A DNA stretch of 38,195 nucleotides from Photobacterium kishitanii (GCF_003026355.1 NZ_PYON01000030.1:1-38195), one strand, 5' to 3'; positions 16,077 through 26,300 are shown, counted from the stretch's first letter. Program-made: numbers and translations. The notes: generated by a model not told the origin, from the letters alone.

Positions 16077-18482
16077 ATGGCGATTAAAAAACTGTTAGTC
16101 GCATCGCTGCTTTTGACAAGTAGCGTTGCGCATAGCGCGGAAAATAAATTTGTAGTTGATAACATTCGTTTTGAAGGTCTTCAGCGAGTCACTATGGGCG
16201 CAGCATTATTAAAAATGCCGGTTCGAGTGGGTGACACTGTTGATCCGCAGGATATTTCAACGCTGATCAAATCTCTTTATTCTTCCGGCAATTTTGAAGA
16301 TATTAAGGTATATCGAGACGGTAATACGTTACTGGTCGATGTAAAAGAGCGTCCAACTATTGCAGATATTACCTTTGCAGGTAATAAAGCCATCAAAGAT
16401 GAGCAGCTAAAAGAGAACCTTGAAGCATCAGGCTTACGTGTTGGTGAAGCACTAGATAGAACAACGTTATCTAAGATCGATAAAGGTCTAGAAGATTTCT
16501 ATTACAGTGTTGGTAAATATAATGCCACTGTAGAAGCTGTTGTTACGCCTTTACCTCGTAATCGTGTTGATATTAAATTTGTATTTACTGAGGGTGTGTC
16601 CGCTAAAATCAAGCAGATTAATATTCTCGGTAATCATGTTTTCAGTGATGCTGATTTGATCAGTAAGTTCAAACTTAAGGACAGCGTGCCTTGGTGGGAC
16701 TTTATGGCGAATGAGAAGTATCAAAAACAAGTATTGCAAGGCGATTTAGAAACATTACGCTCGCAATATTTAAATAATGGCTACTTAAAGTACCGCCTAG
16801 AATCAACGCATGTTGCTATTTCTCCTGATAAAAAAGGCGTGTACATTACTTTAAAAGTTCACGAAGGTGAGCAATACAAAGTTAAAAACGTTAAGTTCCA
16901 AGGTGACGTTGCTGGTCGTATTGCTGCGTTTGATAAGCTGGTAACGTTTAAACCTGATACTGTTTACAATGGCGCTGAAGTAACTGCGTTAGAAGAAGCG
17001 GTTAAGGCTGAACTAGGTAAAGCAGGTTATGCTTATCCTCAAGTAACTATTATGCCTGAGTTTGACGATGCAGCACATCAAGTGTCTTTGATTGTTAATG
17101 TTGAGCAAGGCAAGCGTGTATATGTACGTAACATTGAATTTAGTGGTAACAATACGACTAAAGATGAAGTATTGCGTCGTGAAATGCGTCAAATGGAAGG
17201 TACATGGCTTAACAGTAAATCAATTGATACAGGTAAGCAGCGTTTAAACCGTACTGGTTTCTTTGAAAATGTTGATGTTCAAACCGTGCGTGTTCCAGGG
17301 TCTGATGATCAAGTTGATGTTAAGTACAAGGTTAAGGAAGCTAACTCTGGTAGTGTGAACTTCGGTGTTGGTTACGGTACAGAATCAGGTATTAGTTTTC
17401 AGGCGGGTTTAACCCAGAAAAACTTCTTAGGTACTGGTAATTTATTTGGCATCAATGCGATGACGAATGATTACTCTAAGAATATTAGCCTTGAATACAA
17501 AGACCCGTACTTTACAATTAATAACGTTAGTCTTGGTGGAAAAGTTTACTACAACGAGTTTGAAGCATCTGATGCTAATATCTCGGATTATACCAATCAA
17601 AGTTATGGCGCAAGTTTAACTTGGGGTTTCCCATATAATGAATTGAACTACTTCGATTTTAGTCTCGGTTACGATCATAACAAGATCTCTAATATCCAAG
17701 ATTACTATCAGATCCAGCAGTTTAAAAAGATTCATGGATTTGATGCCGATAGTGATAACGCGATTGAACTCGATGACTATAGCTGGACTATTGCATGGAC
17801 GCGTAACAACTTAAACCGTGGTTATTTCCCTACTTCGGGTAATTACCAGAGTGCGTCATTTAAGATGACCATTCCAGGTTCTGATTCACAATACTTCAAG
17901 ACGCAATATGATGTACGTCAATACATTCCATTAACGGAAAAACAAGACTACACCTTATTGCTACGTGGTAAGTTAGGTTACGGTAACGGTTACGGTAAAA
18001 CAGACAATGGCAGCGATCAATTGATGCCATTCTATGAGAACTACTATGCGGGTGGTTTTACGACTATTCGAGGTTTCCGTTCTAACACTGTTGGTCCTAA
18101 AGCTGTTTATGGTACAGGTCAAGGTAATAACCAATCAGGTGTTGTTAGTGATGAGTCAACCGGTGGTAACGCGATTGCACTTGCGAGTATGGAATTGATT
18201 GTTCCGACCCCGTTTGCTTCTCAAGAAGTGAAAAATCAAGTACGTACTAGTTTCTTTGTTGACGCTGGTTCTGTGTGGGATACTGAATTCCACCCTAATT
18301 ATACCAATGCAAGTTCATTACCTGACTATTCTGATCCAGGTATGATTCGAGCGTCTTACGGTGCTGCATTACAGTGGATGTCCCCAATGGGTCCACTTGT
18401 ATTCTCGGTTGCTAAACCAATCAAGAAATATGAAGGGGATGATGAAGAGTTCTTCACATTCACCATTGGCCAGTCATTCTAA
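16077..18482 (+). CDS. bamA: Outer-membrane protein assembly factor BamA
   Basis: BamA is the core of the Bam complex that inserts beta-barrel proteins in the outer membrane. The 801-residue precursor has a signal peptide MAIKKLLVASLLLTSSVAHS with likely cleavage after AHS. Five POTRA domains follow (about 24-420), then a 16-strand barrel. The TTIRGFRSNTVGP segment is the conserved loop-6 (V/I)RGF motif, and the C-terminus ends in aromatic Phe (FTIGQSF), the usual beta-signal. Length matches the family. It lies 36 bp after rseP and 16 bp before skp, clearly one transcription unit. Confidence 0.97.
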   Translation: MAIKKLLVASLLLTSSVAHSAENKFVVDNIRFEGLQRVTMGAALLKMPVRVGDTVDPQDISTLIKSLYSSGNFEDIKVYRDGNTLLVDVKERPTIADITFAGNKAIKDEQLKENLEASGLRVGEALDRTTLSKIDKGLEDFYYSVGKYNATVEAVVTPLPRNRVDIKFVFTEGVSAKIKQINILGNHVFSDADLISKFKLKDSVPWWDFMANEKYQKQVLQGDLETLRSQYLNNGYLKYRLESTHVAISPDKKGVYITLKVHEGEQYKVKNVKFQGDVAGRIAAFDKLVTFKPDTVYNGAEVTALEEAVKAELGKAGYAYPQVTIMPEFDDAAHQVSLIVNVEQGKRVYVRNIEFSGNNTTKDEVLRREMRQMEGTWLNSKSIDTGKQRLNRTGFFENVDVQTVRVPGSDDQVDVKYKVKEANSGSVNFGVGYGTESGISFQAGLTQKNFLGTGNLFGINAMTNDYSKNISLEYKDPYFTINNVSLGGKVYYNEFEASDANISDYTNQSYGASLTWGFPYNELNYFDFSLGYDHNKISNIQDYYQIQQFKKIHGFDADSDNAIELDDYSWTIAWTRNNLNRGYFPTSGNYQSASFKMTIPGSDSQYFKTQYDVRQYIPLTEKQDYTLLLRGKLGYGNGYGKTDNGSDQLMPFYENYYAGGFTTIRGFRSNTVGPKAVYGTGQGNNQSGVVSDESTGGNAIALASMELIVPTPFASQEVKNQVRTSFFVDAGSVWDTEFHPNYTNASSLPDYSDPGMIRASYGAALQWMSPMGPLVFSVAKPIKKYEGDDEEFFTFTIGQSF

Positions 18483-18498
18483 TTTTAAGGAGAATCTT

Positions 18499-19008
18499 TT
18501 GAAACAGTGGATTAAAGCAGCAAGTTTAGGTTTAGTGATTTTATCTTCATCTATGTATGCTAATGCAGCAGAAGCAGCACAAAAAATTGGTTATGTGTCG
18601 ACAGGTCAGGCAATGTCTGAGCTAGCAGCACGTTACAATGTACAAGAAAAACTGCAAAAAGAGTTTAGTGGCCGTGTGGCAGCTTTACGTTCGATTGAAG
18701 GTAAAATGAAGACCAAAATCGATAAATTGAAGCGTGATGGTGAGTTAATGACTCCCGAAAATCGTCAAAAGCTACAACGTGAGCTTGCGCAACTTGACTC
18801 TGATTACAAACTAAAAGCACAAGCACTTTCTGAAGATCAGCGCCGTCGTGGCATGGAAGAAGAGCAGAAGCTAGTTAAGAAAATCCGTACAGCTATCGAC
18901 ACTGTAGCGAAGAAAAATGGCTATAATGTTGTACTTGATGCACAAGCGGTATTGTTTGCAAGTAAGAGCGATGACTTATCATCTAAAGTTATTGCTGCCG
19001 TAAAGTAA
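18499..19008 (+). CDS. skp: Periplasmic chaperone Skp (OmpH)
   Basis: Skp is a trimeric periplasmic chaperone that holds unfolded outer-membrane proteins for BamA. Starting from TTG at 18499 it has 169 residues. It begins with a signal peptide (KQWIKAASLGLVILSSSMYANA, cleavage near ANA-AEA), then KIGYVSTGQAMSELA and long amphipathic helices rich in Lys, Gln and Glu that form the tentacles. An AAGGAG lies 7 nt upstream of this TTG. An in-frame reading from 18361 would lie inside bamA and lack a signal peptide, so I reject it. Confidence 0.93.
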   Translation: MKQWIKAASLGLVILSSSMYANAAEAAQKIGYVSTGQAMSELAARYNVQEKLQKEFSGRVAALRSIEGKMKTKIDKLKRDGELMTPENRQKLQRELAQLDSDYKLKAQALSEDQRRRGMEEEQKLVKKIRTAIDTVAKKNGYNVVLDAQAVLFASKSDDLSSKVIAAVK

Positions 19009-19029
19009 AACAGTAGCTCTGTGGTAAAC

Positions 19030-19060
19030 GTTGTAGCTGACAGGCTTAGCTACAACTTTT
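19030..19060 (+). terminator. Terminator-like hairpin after skp
   Basis: GTTGTAGCT / AGCTACAAC, a perfect 9-bp stem with a 9-nt loop, followed by TTTT. With the second hairpin just downstream it separates skp from lpxD. Confidence 0.7.
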
Positions 19061-19065
19061 GATCT

Positions 19066-19088
19066 AACAGCCACCTTGTGTGGCTGTT
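19066..19088 (+). other. Second hairpin in the skp-lpxD gap
   Basis: AACAGCCAC-CTTGT-GTGGCTGTT is a perfect 9-bp stem that ends about 22 bp before the lpxD start and has no T-run. It may be a processing or stabilising structure of the lpxD mRNA. Confidence 0.55.
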
Positions 19089-19110
19089 GTTACAAGAGAG
19101 ATAGAATAAA

Positions 19111-20139
19111 ATGGCTGTAATTACTCTTGCTGAATTAGCGGATAAATTAGGTGCTGAGCTACATGGCGATGGCACAACTGAAGTTCACTCTATTGCTGCG
19201 ATGGGCAAGGCTGCTACAGGGCAAATAACGTTCCTTTCTGATAGCAAGTACCGTCAACAGCTTAGTGAGTGTCAAGCGGATGCAGTAATGCTACGAGAAG
19301 CGGATGTTGAGTTTTTCAACGGCAATATGTTAGTTGTAAAAGACCCTTATCTTAGCTATGCATTAGTGGCTCAACTTCTAGATACGACTCCAGCTGCTGC
19401 AACCGATATTGCTGCTTCAGCCTATGTTGATCCAACCGTAACTCTTGGTAGTAATGTTGCTATTGGTCACAATGCAGTGATTGAAGCTGGCGTACAGTTG
19501 GGCGATAACGTTCAAATTGGTGCGGGCTGTTTTATTGGTAAAAATGCCATGATTGGTAATAACACCAAACTTTGGGCTAATGTAACTATTTATCATAATG
19601 TAGTACTAGGTGCTCACTGCTTAGTGCAGTCAAGCACTGTTATCGGTGCTGATGGTTTCGGCTATGCTAATGATAAAGGCGAGTGGGTTAAGATTCCACA
19701 GCTTGGTTCTGTACGCATTGGCGATCGCGTTGAAATTGGTGCGTGTACTACTATTGACCGTGGTGCATTAGAAGATACTATTATTGCTGATAACGTAATT
19801 ATTGATAATCAAATGCAAATCGCTCATAACGTGCAGATCGGATATGGTACGGCGATGGCAGGTGGTACTATTGTTGCTGGCAGTACTACCATCGGTAAGT
19901 ATTGTATTATTGGTGGCGCTTCTGTACTTAATGGTCATATTAAGATTGCTGATGGCGTAACAATCACTGGCATGGGAATGGTGATGCGTAGTATTGAAGA
20001 AAAAGGCATGTATTCTTCAGGTATTCCGCTGCAACCTAATAAAGAGTGGCGCCGAACAGCTACCCGGGTTCATCGTATTGATGATATGAATAAACGTCTC
20101 AAGGCGGTTGAAAAACAACTGGCTGCTAAAGACGAATAA
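19111..20139 (+). CDS. lpxD: UDP-3-O-(3-hydroxymyristoyl)glucosamine N-acyltransferase LpxD
   Basis: LpxD carries out the third step of lipid A synthesis, moving a 3-hydroxyacyl group from ACP to the amino group of UDP-3-O-acyl-glucosamine. The 342-residue protein has the N-terminal uridine-binding domain (about 1-100), then a left-handed beta-helix of hexapeptide repeats (many [LIV]G-x4 units), with GADGFGYANDKGEWVKIPQ and IDNQMQIAHNVQIG containing the catalytic-region His. A C-terminal helix begins near DDMNKRLKAVEKQL. It leads the group lpxD-fabZ-lpxA-lpxB-rnhB. Confidence 0.97.
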   Translation: MAVITLAELADKLGAELHGDGTTEVHSIAAMGKAATGQITFLSDSKYRQQLSECQADAVMLREADVEFFNGNMLVVKDPYLSYALVAQLLDTTPAAATDIAASAYVDPTVTLGSNVAIGHNAVIEAGVQLGDNVQIGAGCFIGKNAMIGNNTKLWANVTIYHNVVLGAHCLVQSSTVIGADGFGYANDKGEWVKIPQLGSVRIGDRVEIGACTTIDRGALEDTIIADNVIIDNQMQIAHNVQIGYGTAMAGGTIVAGSTTIGKYCIIGGASVLNGHIKIADGVTITGMGMVMRSIEEKGMYSSGIPLQPNKEWRRTATRVHRIDDMNKRLKAVEKQLAAKDE

Positions 20140-20157
20140 TTATTCATCAGTATTGAT

Positions 20158-20190
20158 TGGCCTGCCTTTGTGTAGGCCATTTTCATTTTC
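20158..20190 (+). terminator. Weak terminator or attenuator between lpxD and fabZ
   Basis: TGGCCT / AGGCCA (20158-20163 and 20174-20179) with a 10-nt loop, followed by a broken T-run. The stem is short, so partial termination is the most I would infer. Confidence 0.45.
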
Positions 20191-20232
20191 ATCGCATATT
20201 TTTTTAAATGTTTTTAAGACAGGAATTTAGTT

Positions 20233-20688
20233 TTGACGACCGAAAATAAGACGTTAAACATCACCGAAATTCAGGAACTTCTTCCTCACCGTTACCCATT
20301 TCTTATGATTGACCGTGTAACGAATTATGATGAAGGTAAAACCTTAACAGCCATCAAAAATGTTTCTGTCAATGAACCTCAGTTTACGGGTCATTTCCCT
20401 AAGATGCCGGTATTTCCTGGCGTATTGATTTTAGAAGCGATGGCACAAGCAACAGGTTTGTTAGCATTTAAAACCTTTGGTGCGCCAGAGGAAAACGAGC
20501 TGTACTACTTTGCAAGTATTGATAAAGCAAAGTTTCGTAAGCCAGTCGTTCCAGGCGATCAACTGATTCTAGAAGTTGAATTTATTAAAGAACGTCGTGG
20601 TATCGCGTTATTTAATGGTATCGCTAAAGTTGATGGCGAAACTGTGTGTTCAGCTGAACTTAAGTGTGCGAGACGAGTATTCTCATGA
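20233..20688 (+). CDS. fabZ: 3-hydroxyacyl-[ACP] dehydratase FabZ
   Basis: FabZ dehydrates 3-hydroxyacyl-ACP in fatty-acid elongation and so competes with LpxA for the same substrate pool. The 151-residue hot-dog-fold protein has LLPHRYPFLMIDRV (16-29) and GHFPKMPVFPGVLILEAMAQ, with catalytic H54 and E68. The start is TTG at 20233, with AGGAA 7 nt upstream. The stop overlaps the lpxA start (ATGA), indicating coupling of fatty-acid and lipid A synthesis. Confidence 0.97.
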   Translation: MTTENKTLNITEIQELLPHRYPFLMIDRVTNYDEGKTLTAIKNVSVNEPQFTGHFPKMPVFPGVLILEAMAQATGLLAFKTFGAPEENELYYFASIDKAKFRKPVVPGDQLILEVEFIKERRGIALFNGIAKVDGETVCSAELKCARRVFS

Positions 20689-21473
20689 TTCATGAAAGTG
20701 CGAAAATTCATCCATCTGCAGTAATTGAAGATGGAGTGATCATTGGCGCTAACGTTACTGTTGGCCCATTTACCTATATTGCAACAGGGGTTGAGATTGG
20801 TGAAGGCACTGAGGTGATGTCTCATGTCGTTATCAAAGGACCAACGGTTATCGGTAAAGATAATCGTATTTTCCCATTTGCTGTTGTTGGTGAAGAGTGT
20901 CAAGACAAGAAGTTTAGCGGTGAAGCGACACGCTTAGAAATCGGTGATCGTAATGTGATCCGTGAAAGTGTACAGATCCACCGTGGTACGACCCAAGATA
21001 AAGGTGTTACTGTTGTTGGTAACGACAACTTGCTGTGTGTGAATGCCCATATTGCCCATGATGTGGTTGTTGGCAATCATACTCATATTGGTAACAACTC
21101 TATTTTAGGTGGTCATGTCACTGTTGGTGATTATGCTGGCGTAATGGCGTTATCTGCTATTCATCCATTCTGTACAGTTGGTGCATATAGCTATATTGGC
21201 GGTTGTTCTGCGGTAGTACAAGATGTACCCCCCTATGTGTTAGCACAAGGTAACCACGCCAAGCCATTTGGACTAAATATTGTTGGTTTACAGCGTAACG
21301 GGTTTGAAAAACCAGAGTTACATGCTATTCGCCGTGCTTATAAAGAGATTTATCGTTCAGGTAAAACTTTGGCAGAAGTGAAGCCCGTACTCGCTGAAAT
21401 GGCTAAAGATTGGCCGTCAGTTGGACGTTTTTCTGAATTACTCGATAATTCAGAACGCGGTATTATTCGCTAA
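20685..21473 (+). CDS. lpxA: UDP-N-acetylglucosamine acyltransferase LpxA
   Basis: LpxA catalyses the first step of lipid A synthesis, O-acylation of UDP-GlcNAc. From ATG at 20685 it has 262 residues, exactly the E. coli length, starting MIHESAKIHPSAVIEDGV. A left-handed beta-helix of hexapeptides fills the first two thirds, with H122 and the catalytic H125 in NAHIAHDVVVGNHTHIGNN, followed by a helical C-terminal domain. An in-frame start at 20664 would fall inside fabZ and add residues that the family lacks. It overlaps fabZ by 4 bp and lpxB by 1 bp. Confidence 0.97.
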   Translation: MIHESAKIHPSAVIEDGVIIGANVTVGPFTYIATGVEIGEGTEVMSHVVIKGPTVIGKDNRIFPFAVVGEECQDKKFSGEATRLEIGDRNVIRESVQIHRGTTQDKGVTVVGNDNLLCVNAHIAHDVVVGNHTHIGNNSILGGHVTVGDYAGVMALSAIHPFCTVGAYSYIGGCSAVVQDVPPYVLAQGNHAKPFGLNIVGLQRNGFEKPELHAIRRAYKEIYRSGKTLAEVKPVLAEMAKDWPSVGRFSELLDNSERGIIR

Positions 21474-22615
21474 TGACGAAGCCTCTTCGAATAGCTATTG
21501 TCGCCGGAGAAATTTCTGGCGATATTTTAGGTGCCGGTTTTATTAAAGCCGTAAAAGCGCAATACCCCGATGCTGAATTTGTCGGTGTTGCGGGTCCTCG
21601 CATGCAAGCTCAAGGCTGTGAAGCGCTGTTTGATATGGAAGAGTTAGCTGTAATGGGGATCGTCGAGGTCCTTGGACGGCTACCGCGGTTATTTAAAGTT
21701 AAAGCTGAGTTAGTGCAATACTTTAGTGATAACCCTCCCGATGTCTTTGTGGGTATTGATGCGCCTGATTTTAATTTAAGGCTTGAAAAAGATTTAAAAG
21801 ATCGTGGTATTAAAACCGTACATTATGTCAGCCCATCGGTATGGGCATGGCGTCAAAAACGGATCTTTAAAATTGAAGCAGCAACTAACTTAGTCTTGGC
21901 ATTTTTGCCGTTTGAAAAAGCGTTTTACGATAAATTCAATGTACCGTGTCAGTTTGTGGGTCATACCATGGCAGATGCTATTCCATTGCAAACCGATCAA
22001 GCTGCTGCACGTGAATTACTTGGATTAGACCCGACAAAACGTTGGTTAGCTGTGCTACCTGGTAGTCGTGGCAGTGAAATGGCAATGCTTGCAGAGCCGT
22101 TTATTGAAACCTGCAAAAAACTTAAAGCGAAACATTCTGAGCTAGGTTTTGTGGTGGCGTTGGTTAATCAAAAACGCCGTGCTCAATTTGAACAAACATG
22201 GCAGCAGGTTGCACCTGAATTAGATTTTGTGTTAGTTGATGATACTGCCCGTAATGTGATGATTGCCGCTGATGCGGTATTATTAGCCTCAGGTACGGTG
22301 GCCTTAGAATGTATGCTTGTTAAGCGACCAATGGTTGTTGGCTATAAAGTGAAGCCATTAACTGCTTGGATAGCTAAGCGGATGTTAAAGACTAAGTATG
22401 TGTCGTTACCTAATATTATGGCTGATCGTGAATTAGTTACCGAGCTACTTCAGGAAGATTGTACCCCTGACAAGCTGTATCACGAAGTTGATAAAATCCT
22501 TTATGGCGATACCACAGCATTGATGGCGCAGTTTGAACAAATGCATAAAACCATTCGTTGTAATGCTGATGAGCAAGCGGCACAGGCTGTATTGGCATTA
22601 ATCGATAAGGCATAG
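21473..22615 (+). CDS. lpxB: Lipid-A-disaccharide synthase LpxB
   Basis: LpxB joins UDP-diacylglucosamine and lipid X to form the beta-1',6-linked lipid A disaccharide at the inner face of the inner membrane. The 380-residue GT-B glycosyltransferase begins IAIVAGEISGDILGAGFIKA and shows FVGIDAPDFNLRLEK, HYVSPSVWAWR and LPGSRGSEMAML, then the sugar-nucleotide site around LASGTVALECMLVKRPMVVGYK. Its first base is the last base of lpxA, so translation is tightly coupled. rnhB begins 5 bp after it. Confidence 0.97.
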   Translation: MTKPLRIAIVAGEISGDILGAGFIKAVKAQYPDAEFVGVAGPRMQAQGCEALFDMEELAVMGIVEVLGRLPRLFKVKAELVQYFSDNPPDVFVGIDAPDFNLRLEKDLKDRGIKTVHYVSPSVWAWRQKRIFKIEAATNLVLAFLPFEKAFYDKFNVPCQFVGHTMADAIPLQTDQAAARELLGLDPTKRWLAVLPGSRGSEMAMLAEPFIETCKKLKAKHSELGFVVALVNQKRRAQFEQTWQQVAPELDFVLVDDTARNVMIAADAVLLASGTVALECMLVKRPMVVGYKVKPLTAWIAKRMLKTKYVSLPNIMADRELVTELLQEDCTPDKLYHEVDKILYGDTTALMAQFEQMHKTIRCNADEQAAQAVLALIDKA

Positions 22616-22620
22616 TTGTA

Positions 22621-23232
22621 ATGGCTGAAAAGCAAGAATATCCTCCTTTTGTATATCCGCAAGCAGAGTGTATTGCGGGAGTAGATGAAGTTGGTCGTGG
22701 CCCATTAGTGGGTGCTGTAGTGACGGCGGCGGTGATTTTAGATCCTAATAATCCTATTGTTGGACTAACCGATTCTAAAAAGCTCAGTGAAAAAAAGCGT
22801 AATTTGTTGTTTGATGAAATTAAGCAAAAAGCACTAGCGTGGTCACTTGGCCGTTGTGAAGCTGATGAAATTGACCAGCTTAATATTCTACAAGCTACCA
22901 TGGTTGCTATGCAGCGAGCAGTTGCTGGGCTTAACATTGAGCCTGATTTTGTATTGATTGATGGTAATAAAATTCCAGCATTACCGATGGCGGCACAAGC
23001 GGTAGTGAAAGGGGATTTACGGGTTGCAGAGATCAGTGCTGCGTCAATTATTGCTAAAGTTACTCGTGATAGGGAAATGGAAGCTCTTGATGCTGAATTT
23101 CCGCAGTATGGTTTTGCGAAGCACAAAGGTTATCCAACCAAAGCCCATTTTGCAGCATTAGAGCAATATGGTGCGATTGAACAACATCGAAAAAGTTTTA
23201 AACCAGTTAAGCGCGTATTGGGTCTTGATTAA
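22621..23232 (+). CDS. rnhB: Ribonuclease HII
   Basis: RNase HII nicks RNA in RNA-DNA hybrids and starts removal of single ribonucleotides misinserted in DNA. The 203-residue protein has the hallmark GVDEVGRGPLVGAVV, with the first Asp and Glu of the active site, then DSKKLSEKKR, a later VLIDGNKIPAL with the next Asp, and ISAASIIAKVTRDREM. It is the last gene of the lpx group, 5 bp after lpxB, as in E. coli, and is followed by a terminator. Confidence 0.97.
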   Translation: MAEKQEYPPFVYPQAECIAGVDEVGRGPLVGAVVTAAVILDPNNPIVGLTDSKKLSEKKRNLLFDEIKQKALAWSLGRCEADEIDQLNILQATMVAMQRAVAGLNIEPDFVLIDGNKIPALPMAAQAVVKGDLRVAEISAASIIAKVTRDREMEALDAEFPQYGFAKHKGYPTKAHFAALEQYGAIEQHRKSFKPVKRVLGLD

Positions 23233-23251
23233 GTAGCTCTGATTGCGTGAT

Positions 23252-23284
23252 AAAAAGGCGAACCATTTGGTCTCGCCTTTTTTT
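23252..23284 (+). terminator. Rho-independent terminator after rnhB
   Basis: AAAAAGGCGA pairs with TCGCCTTTTT, with an inner ACC-ATTT-GGT stem, and ends in a T-run. It closes the lpxD-rnhB unit ahead of dnaE. Confidence 0.88.
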
Positions 23285-23310
23285 ATACGACGAATTGCTG
23301 CTCGATCGGG

Positions 23311-23316
23311 TATAAT
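23311..23316 (+). promoter_or_regulatory. Possible dnaE promoter -10 element
   Basis: A perfect TATAAT lies about 37 bp upstream of the dnaE start and just after the rnhB terminator. No good -35 stands at 17 bp, so the call rests on position and the -10 match. Confidence 0.4.
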
Positions 23317-23352
23317 TTTTGTTAATTAAGTAATGTAATGAATTAGGTTGTC

Positions 23353-26300
23353 ATGGCAGAACCACGTTTTATCCACCTTCGAGTTCATAGTGATTATTCA
23401 ATGATCGATGGCTTGGCGAAAGTGAAACCTATCGTTAAGCGCGCTGCTGAACTTGGCATGCCAGCATTGGCTCTCACCGATTTCACTAACCTATGTGGTT
23501 TGGTGAAGTTTTATTTTGCTGCCCACGATGAGGGTATCAAGCCGATTATTGGTGCTGATTTTAAAGTACAAAGCCAAGAAATGGGCGATGAATTATTTGA
23601 ACTCACCATTCTCGCTGCCAATAATGAAGGTTATAAAAACCTGACATTATTAATTTCAGAAGCTTATCAGCGTGGCCATGTTCAACATCAGCCTGTGATT
23701 GATAAAGAATGGCTCATTAAGCATCGTGAAGGGTTAATTATTTTATCTGGTGGTAGAACGGGAGATGTCGGGCGTGCATTACTAAAAGGCAATCAACAGC
23801 TAACGGATGCTTGTGTTGCTTTTTATCAAACTTATTTCCTAGACAACTATTATTTAGAGTTGGTGCGTACTGGCCGTATCGATGAAGATGCTTATCTTCA
23901 TTTTGCAATTGAATTAGCAGAAAAATATGATTTACCGGTAGTTGCCACCAATGATGTGCGCTTGCTTCGTGCTGATCAATTTGATGCCCATGAGATTCGA
24001 GTTGCTATTCATGATGGCTACACCATGGTCGATCCTAATCGACCAAAGCTTTATAGTGATCAGCAGTATTTGCGCAGTGAAGATGAAATGTGTGAGCTGT
24101 TTGCCGATATTCCTGAGGCATTGCAAAACTCGGTAGAAATCGCTAAGCGGTGTAATGTTACTGTGCGTTTAGGGGAATATTTCCTGCCGAATTTCCCTAC
24201 TGGTGACATGAGTATTGAAGACTTTTTGATCGCTAAATCTAAACAGGGACTTGAAGAGCGTTTAGCGTTTTTATTCCCTGATCCTGAAGTGCGTGCTCAG
24301 CGTCGCCCTGAATATGATGAACGTCTCGATATCGAATTAAAAGTAGTTAACCAAATGGGTTTCCCTGGTTACTTCTTGATTGTTATGGAGTTTATTCAGT
24401 GGTCAAAAGATAATGATGTGCCTGTAGGACCTGGTCGAGGGTCTGGTGCTGGTTCATTAGTGGCCTACGCGCTTAAAATCACCGATCTCGATCCGCTAGA
24501 ATTTGACTTGCTTTTCGAACGATTCTTGAACCCTGAACGTGTATCGATGCCCGATTTCGATATCGATTTTTGTATGGATAAGCGTGATTTAGTGATCGAT
24601 CACGTGGCTGAAATGTATGGTCGTGATGCGGTATCGCAGATCATTACCTTTGGTACCATGGCAGCTAAAGCAGTTATTCGTGATGTCGGTCGTGTGCTTG
24701 GACATCCGTATGGTTTTGTCGATCGCATTTCTAAATTAATTCCAGCAGAACCTGGAATGACATTGGAAAAAGCCTTTGAAGTTGAACCTCAATTAGGCCA
24801 ATCGTATGAAGCCGACGAAGAAATTCGTGATCTGATTGATATGTGTCGCATTCTTGAAGGTGTAACGCGTAACGCAGGTAAACACGCAGGTGGTGTGGTA
24901 ATTTCACCAACGACGATCACTGATTTTGCGCCATTATATTGTGATGCTGAAGGTAATAACCCCGTCACCCAATTTGATAAAAATGATGTAGAAACCGCAG
25001 GCTTAGTGAAGTTCGACTTCTTAGGTTTACGGACATTAACCATCATTGATTGGGCGTTAGCAATGATCAACCCTCGCCGTATTGAGCAAGGGTTAGAGCC
25101 GGTTAATATTGCTGCAATTCCGATGGCAGATAAAAAGTCATTTGATATGTTGCAACGCTCTGAATCAACTGCGGTATTCCAGCTCGAATCCCGTGGTATG
25201 AAGGATTTGATCAAACGTCTGCAACCTGACTGTTTTGAAGATATGATCGCTTTGGTGGCATTGTTCCGCCCAGGTCCGTTGCAATCAGGCATGGTAGATA
25301 ACTTCATCGACCGTAAGCATGGCCGCGAAGCGGTATCTTACCCTGATGAAAAATGGCAACATGAGTCGTTAAAAGAAATTCTTGATCCCACTTACGGCAT
25401 TATTCTGTATCAAGAACAGGTAATGCAGATCGCACAGGTACTGGCAGGCTACACCCTCGGTGGTGCCGACATGTTACGTCGTGCGATGGGTAAGAAAAAA
25501 CCATCAGAAATGGCGAAACAGCGGGCTGTATTTGAGCAAGGTGCTATTGATAACGGTGTCGATGGCGAGTTATCGATGAAAATCTTTGACTTGGTAGAGA
25601 AATTTGCCGGTTATGGTTTTAACAAATCACACTCAGCTGCTTATGCGTTAGTGTCGTACCAAACCTTATGGCTTAAAGCCCATTATCCTGCTGAGTTTAT
25701 GGCGGCGGTAATGACGGCAGATATGGATAATACCGATAAGATCATTAGTTTGGTTGATGAATGTCACCGCATGAAGCTAAAGTTGTTACCGCCGGATGTT
25801 AACAAAGGCCTGTATCGATTTAATGTCGATGAGGACGGTGCGGTTGTTTATGGTATTGGTGCGGTTAAAGGTGTTGGTGAAGGGCCGATTGAAAATATCA
25901 TTAGTGCCCGTGAAAAAGACGGCCATTTTAAAGATTTATTTGATTTTTGTGCGCGTATTGATACTAAAAAGGTTAATAAACGTGTGCTTGAGAAGTTAAT
26001 TAAATCGGGAGCATTAGATCGTTTAGGACCTAACCGAGCAGCAATGTTAGCGACCCTTGATGATGCAATTAAAGCAGCAAGTCAACATCATAAAGCAGAA
26101 GCATCAGGTCAAGAGGATTTGTTTGGTGTTTTAACCGCTGCACCTGAAGAAGTTGAACATGCTTATGCTAATATTGCAGAAGCGCCTGAAAGTGTTTGGC
26201 TTGAAGGTGAGCGTGAAACATTAGGATTATACTTAACGGGTCATCCGATTAATGCCTACATCTCAGAATTAAAGCATTACACTACTTGGCGTTTAAAAGA

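Noticed and set aside
18361..18498. A longer Skp starting inside bamA
   Set aside because: It would hide the signal peptide; TTG at 18499 has a strong ribosome site and the family's N-terminus.
20664..20684. A longer LpxA starting inside fabZ
   Set aside because: ATG at 20685 gives exactly the 262-residue family length and the usual ATGA overlap.
22437..23126. A 229-codon minus-strand frame across lpxB and rnhB
   Set aside because: It is antisense to two well-supported genes and shows no recognisable domain; long antisense frames arise from codon bias.
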